A stretch of DNA of 64,000 nt from Bacteroidales bacterium (lineage in GTDB: Bacteria; Bacteroidota; Bacteroidia; Bacteroidales; Salinivirgaceae), in contig JAAYQU010000046.1 in NCBI GenBank assembly GCA_012519055.1, forward strand, positions 1 to 64,000. The letters run 5' to 3'. The position numbers and the translations under genes were made by a program. Below the pieces are notes generated by a model. The model was not told where the DNA came from, did not search any database, and worked only from the letters and a program-made list of their open reading frames with translations. Shown one piece after another: positions 56,677 to 64,000 of the stretch (positions are counted from its first letter, which is position 1; each line of letters starts with the position of its first letter).

Positions 56677-59600
56677 TTCGGCAAGGAATTGCTTAAATGA
56701 TTCGTTAGGTGTAATGCCATCACCGTTTTGTGAATATTCTGTTTTTATTCTGTTTACAAAATACATGTCGAACATACCTCGATTTTTAATCTCCTGTTTT
56801 CCGCGATACTCACACTCGAAATAATCTTTAATCATTTTATACGTACTTCCCGAAATATTTACCCTACCAGGATCACACGATGACTCCATACGTGAGGCAA
56901 TGTTAACAGTATCGCCCCAAACATCATAAGCAAATTTTTGTTTTCCAATTACCCCCGAAATTATTTCTCCTGTATGCAATCCTACTCTAAACTCCCAAGC
57001 CAAACGACCCTCATTTACTTTTCTTTGATTAATTTCATGGGCTTTTTTCTGTATTTGTAATCCTACCAATAAAGTATTAAAGGCATGTGAGCTGTTTGAT
57101 ACCGGTACGCCACCAACACACATGTACGCATCTCCAACGGTTTTGATTTTTTCAACATAATTCTGTTTTATTATTTCGTCAAACTCGTTAAAATATTCGT
57201 GTAATTCATGTAAAAGTTGCTGTGGAGTGAGCGATTGACAATATTTTGAAAAATCTTTCACATCGGCAAACAGTACAGTAACCGACTTGTAATATCTTGG
57301 AGTTGCAAAGCCTTTCGATTTTAATTCTTCGGCTATCTCTTCAGGTAAAATGTTCTTTAATAGTTTGTCAGTATTTTCTTTTTGAATAATAATCTCCTCT
57401 TCTGCCTCTTTAATACGAGTTATATCTGTTTCAACCGCAATAAGTTGTTCATATTTATGTTCGTGAAAAATAATAGGAGTTAAAACTGTCTGAATCCATT
57501 TTTCCTTTCCTTCCGGGGTAACATGTTTTGAAACAAATGATTGTGTCTGATCTGTTTCATATAAGTCTTTTATTCGCTGTAAGCTATCTGCATCATTATG
57601 AAACTCAAAAATTGTTGTTCCGTAAAGATTTTTAAACTCATCTAGGGATATTTCATACATACGGTGAAATCCTTCGTTAACCCATTCAATTTCTCCGTGT
57701 TTGTTCATAATAATAACTGCATTATCTGTTTTTGATGCTACTAAAGAGAGCTTTCTTAATTCATTGTTTATATGTTTAATATGAGTAATGTTGATTTCAA
57801 TTACCGCTATCATTTGAAGATTACCCTTGTCATCATAAACAGGTGTTAGCGTCGATTGCACCCAAAGTTCTTCGCCCATTTTGTTCGAAGTTCGGTTACT
57901 GTAAGTTACTGACCTTTTATTAGTTAAAATTTCTTCAATAACGTGTTCGATTTTTTTATTTGACTTTGAATCTAAAATTTTTTTCCCATGGGCATCTATA
58001 TATTCGTCAAGTGTATATCCATACATTTTAGTAAATCCTTCATTAGCCCACTCCCACTCCAAATTTTTGTTTGCTATTAAAACAGCATTGTCGGTTTTAC
58101 TTGCGACTACAGATAATTTTTTGAGCTCTGCGTTCATTAATGATAAGTTTTCTGCTTGAACTCTTAACTCTTCTCCCTGTTGTTGAACACGCATTGTTTC
58201 AAGTTGTAACTCAATGGTACGGCTTTCAACAAGTTCTTTTAACATTCTATTTCGTCTTATTAGGGCTAATTGCCTATACCATAAAAACAATGCCATTCCG
58301 AGTAATATTATCAAAATGAGTAAAGCAATAAACCAAGCTGTTTGATAAAATGGTGGTTTTACAACTATTGGGATTGATATTTCGTTTTCGCTCCATTCTC
58401 CTTCGCCATTAGTTGCTTTAGCTCTAAAAATATATTTTCCGGGTGGAATAAATGAGTAGGTTGCAATATTTGTTGAACTCGGCTTTATCCATTCTGCATC
58501 GAGGTTTTCCATAAAATATGAATAGATCACATTTGAAGGCAATTTCATATCTATAGCTTTAAAGCTAAAGATTAAATTATTGTTGTCATGGGATAGGATA
58601 ATGCCTTCAGCAGGTTTATTCAATACTGGATAATAGTAGTTTGATACTGTATTAGTAGTTGTTATACATGTAAAATGTAACTTTACTTCAGCACTATGAG
58701 TATGCTTTGCTTCTGAATTGAATACTGATACTCCATAAATATTTCCAATCCAAATACAGCCATCAGAATCATCAAAAAGTGCATTTAAGTTACACTCAAG
58801 ACCTTCGAATCCTTGCTCTACTCCGTAAGCGACTATATACGGTTCTGCCGAAGGTTGTCGAAATAGAACTTGATGAACTCCTCTGTCGGTTCCAAACCAA
58901 ACTGAACCATTTTCAGCTGTCAATACGCTATATATGTTGTTTGATAAAAGCCCTGTTGCTGTTGTGTATTGTAAAGTTGTTCCGTCTGGTTTGATGCAAA
59001 ATAATCCATAGGCAAAGGTTCCAACCCATAGATTGCCATACATATCGTAATCAATACCACAAACTAGATTTTTCTTAGTAAAAGGGAGTTGATTATAATT
59101 TATTTTCAAATCTGAAGGATTGGTAGATTCAAAATACTCGTCAATTTGATTATATTCAAGTGAAAAAGCTCCGCCATCTTCTGTGCCTATCCAAACCGTA
59201 TCTCTATTTGTAATTGAAATTGTTTTGATATTTATACCAGGGATGTCTTTTTGGATATTCATAACCTTTTGGTTTGAAATCACATAAACTCCATCTTTTG
59301 CTGTTCCAAACCATATTCGACCCTTTGTATCTTCTTTTATAACTATTGCTCCAACTATTTTTTTGTTCTCAGGAGTATGGTATGTTTTTACTGTTTTTTT
59401 ATCTTTTTCAATAATAATCACATCTGAATCCTTGCTCCCTACAAGAATACGCCCGTCTTTTAAATGTTCTATACTATATATAACATTCGACGGCATTTGA
59501 CTATTCCCGGCAAATTTACTTACTTTTTGTTTTTTATCAATTATTACAATACCATTTCCAAAAGTTCCGATCCATTTATTGCCTGACTTATCTTGGCTTA

Positions 59601-60582
59601 TAGTCATTACTGCTTCGAATAGTGGATTGTCTGTTTTAAGATAGTGTAAAAACTGTTCTCCAGAGAATTTTACAAGTCCTCCTCCATCAGTTCCTATCCA
59701 AATATTATTGGAAAAATCGTGTACAATGGCTGTACAAAATAAATTCGGTAGCCCGTTAGCACTATTTAAGAAAAAGTGTTTTTCCCTATCCCACTTTACT
59801 ACACCTGATCCGTAGGTAGAAAACCAAATCTCATTAGGAGAAAACGTTAGTATTTGAGTAATACTTGAGTTTACTCTAGAATTAAATTTTTTATCCCAAA
59901 ACCACGTGTCGTTTTCGAAATAGGCCACTCCTCTATTGGTTGCTGCCCAAATAATTCCGTCTGTATTAACTTTAATCTGATTTACTTCGATACCCTTAAA
60001 CAAAGGTATATTACTTACAGTTGTATCTTTTCTTAAATATAATCCTTTTGTAGTTGATATAAATAGTGAGTCTTCTGAAACAAAAGATAAGGACTTAATT
60101 GAATAACCTAACGATAGTTCGTGAATTACTGTTGTATCTCCCTCTAATCTAAAAATATCTCCCTCGTCGTTGCCGAACCAAATTTCTCCATTCTCCTTTT
60201 GTGTAAAGGCCGTTACTGTTGTGTTACCGTAAAGGGTATCGGAATCGAAGTTTAAAATTGTATCACGTTTTATGATAGAGAAAAAATGTTGTTTTATTCC
60301 ACAAATTACCTCATTATTGTCCCTGACAATAAGTGAAACAACTCTGGTATATGATAATCCTTGCTCAGTTTTAATATTTGTAAACTGTTTCCCGTCGAAA
60401 TAGTCAACCCCACCACCATCAGTTCCTAACCATAGATAACCGTACTTGTCAATTTCCATGCAAGTAACCTGAGATTGTGATAGTCCTTTGTCTAAAAAAA
60501 AGCGAGTATAATTCAAGTGCTGCCCTATAGCTACATTAGTGCAAATAAGACAAATAAGCAGTGTAACATTTCGCACTTTCAT
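56671..60582 (-). CDS. Beta-propeller / Y_Y_Y / double-PAS receptor adenylyl cyclase
   Basis: Predicted transmembrane class III nucleotide cyclase of 1303 residues. A signal peptide is followed by about 14 two-component-regulator propeller repeats (G-x-[IL]-W-[IF]-G-T pattern, about 30-650) and a Y_Y_Y domain (about 670-745, ending GEWSENEISIPIVVKPP). One TM follows (WFIALLILIILLGMALFLWY). Then come a coiled coil, two near-duplicate PAS domains (each starting VASKTDNAV, about 820 and 945) and a cyclase domain (about 1090-1270). Metal Asp lies in VLFADVKDF and KTVGDAYM. Lys of IKTVGD and Asp of AYDVWGDTVN are the purine-selecting pair expected for ATP; NIASRM has the transition-state Asn/Arg. 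Propeller receptors usually end in histidine kinases; here the output is cAMP. Confidence 0.9.
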   Translation of the reverse strand: MKVRNVTLLICLICTNVAIGQHLNYTRFFLDKGLSQSQVTCMEIDKYGYLWLGTDGGGVDYFDGKQFTNIKTEQGLSYTRVVSLIVRDNNEVICGIKQHFFSIIKRDTILNFDSDTLYGNTTVTAFTQKENGEIWFGNDEGDIFRLEGDTTVIHELSLGYSIKSLSFVSEDSLFISTTKGLYLRKDTTVSNIPLFKGIEVNQIKVNTDGIIWAATNRGVAYFENDTWFWDKKFNSRVNSSITQILTFSPNEIWFSTYGSGVVKWDREKHFFLNSANGLPNLFCTAIVHDFSNNIWIGTDGGGLVKFSGEQFLHYLKTDNPLFEAVMTISQDKSGNKWIGTFGNGIVIIDKKQKVSKFAGNSQMPSNVIYSIEHLKDGRILVGSKDSDVIIIEKDKKTVKTYHTPENKKIVGAIVIKEDTKGRIWFGTAKDGVYVISNQKVMNIQKDIPGINIKTISITNRDTVWIGTEDGGAFSLEYNQIDEYFESTNPSDLKINYNQLPFTKKNLVCGIDYDMYGNLWVGTFAYGLFCIKPDGTTLQYTTATGLLSNNIYSVLTAENGSVWFGTDRGVHQVLFRQPSAEPYIVAYGVEQGFEGLECNLNALFDDSDGCIWIGNIYGVSVFNSEAKHTHSAEVKLHFTCITTTNTVSNYYYPVLNKPAEGIILSHDNNNLIFSFKAIDMKLPSNVIYSYFMENLDAEWIKPSSTNIATYSFIPPGKYIFRAKATNGEGEWSENEISIPIVVKPPFYQTAWFIALLILIILLGMALFLWYRQLALIRRNRMLKELVESRTIELQLETMRVQQQGEELRVQAENLSLMNAELKKLSVVASKTDNAVLIANKNLEWEWANEGFTKMYGYTLDEYIDAHGKKILDSKSNKKIEHVIEEILTNKRSVTYSNRTSNKMGEELWVQSTLTPVYDDKGNLQMIAVIEINITHIKHINNELRKLSLVASKTDNAVIIMNKHGEIEWVNEGFHRMYEISLDEFKNLYGTTIFEFHNDADSLQRIKDLYETDQTQSFVSKHVTPEGKEKWIQTVLTPIIFHEHKYEQLIAVETDITRIKEAEEEIIIQKENTDKLLKNILPEEIAEELKSKGFATPRYYKSVTVLFADVKDFSKYCQSLTPQQLLHELHEYFNEFDEIIKQNYVEKIKTVGDAYMCVGGVPVSNSSHAFNTLLVGLQIQKKAHEINQRKVNEGRLAWEFRVGLHTGEIISGVIGKQKFAYDVWGDTVNIASRMESSCDPGRVNISGSTYKMIKDYFECEYRGKQEIKNRGMFDMYFVNRIKTEYSQNGDGITPNESFKQFLAEL

Positions 60583-60652
60583 CTATATATTTTTTCAGAA
60601 TAAGTGGGCTAGCGGATACCCAAATTAATTATCGTATATAAGATGTATAGAC

Positions 60653-60685
60653 AACAAAGTCTTTCATATTCAGAAAGACTTTGTT
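60653..60685 (-). terminator. Hairpin between siaB-like and cyclase genes
   Basis: AACAAAGTCTTTC pairs perfectly over 13 bp with GAAAGACTTTGTT around ATATTCA. The T tract on the minus strand is short. It probably reduces read-through from the SiaB-like gene into the cyclase gene. Confidence 0.6.
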
Positions 60686-60706
60686 AACACCTATTAAATT
60701 ATTCTA

Positions 60707-61288
60707 TTAATCATCTCCTGAATCAGGATCTGCTGCAATTTTCACTTTTAGTAAAAAGAAAAAGTTGTCTTTGTCATCTAAAGGCAAAAATTGATACTCA
60801 AGCTTACGACCGGTTTTTCTAGCAATATCAATTAATCCTAATCCTGCACCTCCTTTTTCAGAAAGAGTACCTTCTTTAATTTGCTTTTTGTACAGAGCTT
60901 TTAATTCTTCCTGCGAAAGCGAATTAATTGTATCTATTGACCGTTTTAGCGGGTCAATTTTCTCTCGGTAAATTTTATTAGCTGTAATGATATTCCAAAA
61001 GCCATCTTTTTTACCGACAATAAACATTCCGTTACCAATCCTATCGTTAGCATCATAATCATCAGAGTGTTTTGTCATATTCTGCAGACACTCGACCATT
61101 ACATGAAAAACTTTGCGGCGCACCGACTTGTCTTCATTTTGCTTGTCCATGTTATTTTCAGTCATGGAGGTAAACATTTTCATAATTTCATGACTGAACA
61201 CACCCTCATAAACAAGCGAAAAGCCATTTGATACCATTTCGTCGTGTAGCGCTAATACTGTTTTTATAAAATTAATGTTTGCACTCAT
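60707..61288 (-). CDS. SiaB-family GHKL kinase-like protein
   Basis: A 193-residue protein with a GHKL ATP-binding fold: N box VMVECLQNMTKHS near residue 66 and Gly-rich lid SEKGGAGLGLIDIARKTG near 143. It resembles SiaB, which in Pseudomonas phosphorylates SiaC, and the Bacteroidetes DUF6272 group. It lies upstream of the cyclase on the same strand; no DUF1987/SiaC-like or PP2C/SiaA-like gene is adjacent. Kinase target and role are unknown. Confidence 0.8.
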   Translation of the reverse strand: MSANINFIKTVLALHDEMVSNGFSLVYEGVFSHEIMKMFTSMTENNMDKQNEDKSVRRKVFHVMVECLQNMTKHSDDYDANDRIGNGMFIVGKKDGFWNIITANKIYREKIDPLKRSIDTINSLSQEELKALYKKQIKEGTLSEKGGAGLGLIDIARKTGRKLEYQFLPLDDKDNFFFLLKVKIAADPDSGDD

Positions 61289-61413
61289 ATCATCTGTTAT
61301 TTTTCATTAAATACTGTTTTGGTCTCGGACGTTTGATATTTATTATGTTAATAAAATGTTAAACTAATATATCTGTATCAATTTTGATTCGGTATACTGG
61401 TTTTTTGTGATTG

Positions 61414-61421
61414 CAAATTTA
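61414..61421 (-). promoter_or_regulatory. Predicted -7 box upstream of the SiaB-like gene
   Basis: The minus strand reads TAAATTTG, matching TAnnTTTG, about 125 bases before the ATG. The intergenic 61289-61552 shows nothing else clear. Confidence 0.35.
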
Positions 61422-61552
61422 TTATACTAAATATTTAATAAAGCTCTCTCGGCCTGACAAACAGACTGTTACATTCTGTTCTGTTTACTTATTATTCTTT
61501 CAAAAACGCTAAGTTACAAAAAGGTTTTGAATCAAACACAAAGCTAATAAAA

Positions 61553-62701
61553 TTATTTATTAAAACAATCATTAAATTTCCACACGAACCCAGTTTCAAC
61601 ATAATCGGCTGAACCAAAATGTGATTTTAATGCTACCATTAAACAAACTTGTTGTGTTACATCTACTTCTAAAATCCAACGATTAAAATATATGCGATCC
61701 AAAGCATTGTAGAAATACAATCCCATTTGAATATTGAAGGTTATTTTCCCGAAATGCATTGACCAATTCGCATGACATGCAGGAGAAAAATTTTTTGCCA
61801 AACTTGGATTGGATATGCTGTCGGGAGCGATATAAAATTGTCCTGCACGATACTTGACGGATTTGCGCATACTGCCATCGTAAAGGAGATCAACTCCTCC
61901 GCCCCACGAGTTTGTGTGAGAAAATCTTTTACGGATAGTGTAGTGTATGTCAGCTACAAAATTTTTTGTTCCGTCAATCGGTGTTGCTTCTTTATATCCA
62001 AGACCAAAGTGTATTAAGTTTTCCCACTTTTTGGTTACTTTACTGACAGTTGTGTTACTAAGTTTTTGTCTATCATCTAACTTATGTTTGGCTCCGAACA
62101 TTACAAAAAATGTATTAAGCCCCCAGTTGGGCATATCAGTGTTTCCGTTTGAATAGTGATTTAACCCAAAATCTAAACCTAACGATGTTTTGCTGGTTGG
62201 ACGATATTCAATTCCAGAAGTAATAAGTAGAAATGCATTGAAGTGCGAACCGATTGCAGTGTTATTTGGATTTGTAACTGAGTGAAATTTTTTGGATACA
62301 TATCCAAGACCTGCTCCAAGATTGTAGTTCCATACAAATCTGTTAGTTTCTATTATCGGGATATCAAGGTATCCAAAGGCTGCATGACCATATCCTAATA
62401 TGCTTGGGTTGCTAAAATCAGAAATCATATATCCGACGCCTGCTGAGGGACATCTGTATGCTTTTTCCCAGTCGGAACTGCCGTTGAAACGCCAGCCAAC
62501 ACGTAGTTGTGCTCCTCGCGTATAGTCCTCTATAAAATATATCATTGACCTGTGATGAGCATACAAATATCCTGTGTAGGTAGATGCCTGAAAATAAATT
62601 GAGGGGCGCAAACTGTCTTCGACAGACTGAGAACGTGTAGTGGTAGTTAAAAGCAGTGATAATAATGAAAAAACAAAAAGTCGATATTTATTGATAATCA
62701 T
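61553..62701 (-). CDS. Acyloxyacyl hydrolase / PagL-like outer-membrane lipid A deacylase
   Basis: Predicted outer-membrane beta-barrel of 382 residues that removes a lipid A acyl chain. It begins with a signal peptide (LFVFSLLSLLLTTTTRSQ). Alternating amphipathic strands follow. The catalytic HxSNG motif is in GLNHYSNGNTDMPNWG near residue 181, as in PagL-type enzymes, and strand GVGYMISDFS resembles the N-terminal family region. The protein is longer than Pseudomonas PagL (~170 residues), as in the Bacteroidetes group. Substrate is inferred. Confidence 0.82.
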   Translation of the reverse strand: MIINKYRLFVFSLLSLLLTTTTRSQSVEDSLRPSIYFQASTYTGYLYAHHRSMIYFIEDYTRGAQLRVGWRFNGSSDWEKAYRCPSAGVGYMISDFSNPSILGYGHAAFGYLDIPIIETNRFVWNYNLGAGLGYVSKKFHSVTNPNNTAIGSHFNAFLLITSGIEYRPTSKTSLGLDFGLNHYSNGNTDMPNWGLNTFFVMFGAKHKLDDRQKLSNTTVSKVTKKWENLIHFGLGYKEATPIDGTKNFVADIHYTIRKRFSHTNSWGGGVDLLYDGSMRKSVKYRAGQFYIAPDSISNPSLAKNFSPACHANWSMHFGKITFNIQMGLYFYNALDRIYFNRWILEVDVTQQVCLMVALKSHFGSADYVETGFVWKFNDCFNK

Positions 62702-62770
62702 CGTGTTTATACCGTTTGTAATATTTACATCGTAAAAAATTGTATATCAGAAGTATTTTTCATGCTAAGC

Positions 62771-63484
62771 TTACTGATTTATATATAGTTTGCCCTTTCC
62801 GTAGCTTTCTCCTTTGATATGCTCTATTCCCCCATTTTGATAAATATTACCGTTTCTATAAATTTTCCAATTCAACTCTTTTTGTGCACTTGTGTAGCAG
62901 TGTCCATTCGACAATTGGTTACATTGAACCTTTGTGGCGAAAAGTTCAGTTGCATCAATAGTTGCTAATCCGCGATTGTAAATGTATAGATAGTTAGTGT
63001 TACCACTAAGCATATACTTCCCACTACAATCATTTATTTTAATCTCAATGTTTTCGGCGATTAGTTTTAAATTGCAGTCTCCCATATCGCCTTTTTGCGA
63101 AAACAAAAAACTCTGAACACGCATTGTATCAGTGAAATAGACCCGCGCTGCTTCTGTAATCTCAATTTCGGTAAGCAAGTTTGTGTGCAAATAAACTTTT
63201 ATAGTTCTGTATCCTTGTGTTGCTATTACTTTAGCAGTATTGTCTAATGTTAGCTTGAGATTAACACTATCATATAAAGTTTTTATTGTTTTGGCTTGAT
63301 TTTCACCACACTCTATTATAAGTTGATTAGTAGAATCGGGTGTTACATAAACATCAAACACATCGTTAATTGTTAACGACTTAACTTCACCAATAGATAT
63401 TTCATTGATAACAATATCGCCTTCAGCTGGATAAATAAGTTGACAAGATTGTATATAAAACATTGCTAACAAGACACTTAACAT
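62771..63484 (-). CDS. DUF2807 (GIN-domain) lipoprotein
   Basis: Surface-type protein of unknown function, 237 residues from the chosen start. The start MLSVLLAMFYIQSC gives a compact lipoprotein signal with lipobox YIQSC. A frame from 63556 would add 24 residues ahead of it, and I cannot exclude that. The segment INDVFDVYVTPDSTNQLIIE opens the domain; strand repeats follow as in DUF2807 beta-helices. It is seven to eighty bases from the next DUF2807 gene on the same strand, depending on the start. Confidence 0.75.
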   Translation of the reverse strand: MLSVLLAMFYIQSCQLIYPAEGDIVINEISIGEVKSLTINDVFDVYVTPDSTNQLIIECGENQAKTIKTLYDSVNLKLTLDNTAKVIATQGYRTIKVYLHTNLLTEIEITEAARVYFTDTMRVQSFLFSQKGDMGDCNLKLIAENIEIKINDCSGKYMLSGNTNYLYIYNRGLATIDATELFATKVQCNQLSNGHCYTSAQKELNWKIYRNGNIYQNGGIEHIKGESYGKGKLYINQ

Positions 63485-63563
63485 GCATCTCGCACTTAAA
63501 ATAGCCTTTCTTACCTTATTTATGAAAAAACCAATGTGTATATTTTTATTTTTCAAATAATTG

Positions 63564-64000
63564 CTAATCGTTAATTGTTAAACTTCCTGCTTTACTAACG
63601 CTTTTCTTTACATTTTGCGGATTACCATAACATACTATGTCGCTTGCACCTGAAACGGAAATGTTAAGATTATCGGTTACATATACATTGCCATCGGAAG
63701 AACCCGAAAAACTGGCTTCGCAAATCTGCGATACCAACCCTTTCGCTATTACGTCGCTTGAACCACTTGAGCTTAGTTTCAAACATTTAGATTTCCCCGA
63801 TAAATATGCATCACTTGAACCGGTAAGGGTAATTTGGCACTGCTCAGCATCAATATCATGTAAAACAACATCGCTCGAACCACTTGCGTTTACAAATATT
63901 TCTGTTGCAGACAAGAATCGAATCTTGGAATTACAGCTGCCTGAAAATCGACCATCGAATGAGCTACATTTAAGCAATAGATTCTCCAAATCGGAGCTTC
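63564..64000 (-). CDS. DUF2807 protein, 5' end beyond the window
   Basis: The frame remains open to the last base of the window (codons before 63989 read SSD), so the N-terminus and signal lie outside. The visible ~145 residues have five GSSD/GASD-type repeats spaced about 20 residues apart (ASGSSDVVLHDID, LTGSSDAYLSG, SSGSSDVIAKG, FSGSSDGNVYV, VSGASDIVCYG). This matches right-handed beta-helix rungs of GIN-domain proteins. It ends NVKKSVSKAGSLTIND, a usual closing motif for the family. Function is unknown; it pairs with the neighbouring DUF2807 gene. Confidence 0.8.
   Translation of the reverse strand, partial: SSDLENLLLKCSSFDGRFSGSCNSKIRFLSATEIFVNASGSSDVVLHDIDAEQCQITLTGSSDAYLSGKSKCLKLSSSGSSDVIAKGLVSQICEASFSGSSDGNVYVTDNLNISVSGASDIVCYGNPQNVKKSVSKAGSLTIND

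Noticed and set aside
1-64000. tRNA, rRNA or CRISPR arrays
   Set aside because: No T-loop/acceptor pattern, rRNA segment or regularly spaced repeats were found by eye in the gaps.

Overview
The window looks like chromosome of a fermentative, low-GC member of the Bacteroidetes, probably Bacteroidales. Most genes lack a Shine-Dalgarno sequence. Matches to the Bacteroidetes -7 box TAnnTTTG recur upstream of genes. Typical families of the phylum are present: DUF4831 and DUF2807 lipoproteins, a TPR histidine kinase, a Wza/tyrosine-autokinase pair, an OadG fused to a lamin-tail domain, a split LysO and a beta-propeller sensor. The species cannot be named from sequence alone.

Left part (1-13 kb): glucose-6-phosphate isomerase and a POT-family peptide transporter on the minus strand; a bifunctional NAD(P)HX repair enzyme and a DUF4831 lipoprotein on the plus strand; then a TPR histidine kinase with a LuxR-type response regulator. 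After a 0.5 kb gap with a candidate small RNA come etfB, etfA and an acyl-CoA dehydrogenase. The EtfB carries a DGDTAQVGP motif typical of electron-bifurcating ETFs.

Middle part (13-33 kb): an exopolysaccharide export lipoprotein and tyrosine autokinase; lysS; a PD-(D/E)XK-like gene flanked by features resembling an integron cassette; trmD with the two halves of a LysO exporter; a lipid A-type acyltransferase; an orphan C-terminal transketolase subunit; an ECF sigma factor; Fe superoxide dismutase preceded by a strongly structured region; pyrB-pyrI with a long leader; a PAP2 phosphatase; and a five-gene methylmalonyl-CoA epimerase/Na+-pumping decarboxylase operon. That operon points to propionate formation by the succinate pathway and has a near-consensus CRP-type palindrome upstream.

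Right-centre (32.7-52.8 kb): a UbiD-family decarboxylase, enolase, and one long minus-strand run, str-S10-spc-alpha, from rpsL to rplQ (rpsL, rpsG, fusA, then 27 ribosomal protein, secY, infA, rpmJ and rpoA genes). A promoter with both -33 and -7 boxes lies in front of rpsL. No map gene lies between secY and infA.

Right end (53-64 kb): a membrane protein of unknown function and an M28/PDZ peptidase; an NlpC/P60 peptidase; a 1303-residue propeller-PAS-PAS-adenylyl cyclase receptor preceded by a SiaB-like kinase; a PagL-like lipid A deacylase; and two DUF2807 surface proteins, the last cut by the window end. The cyclase and the CRP-like site together suggest, as inference, cAMP signalling touching propionate metabolism.
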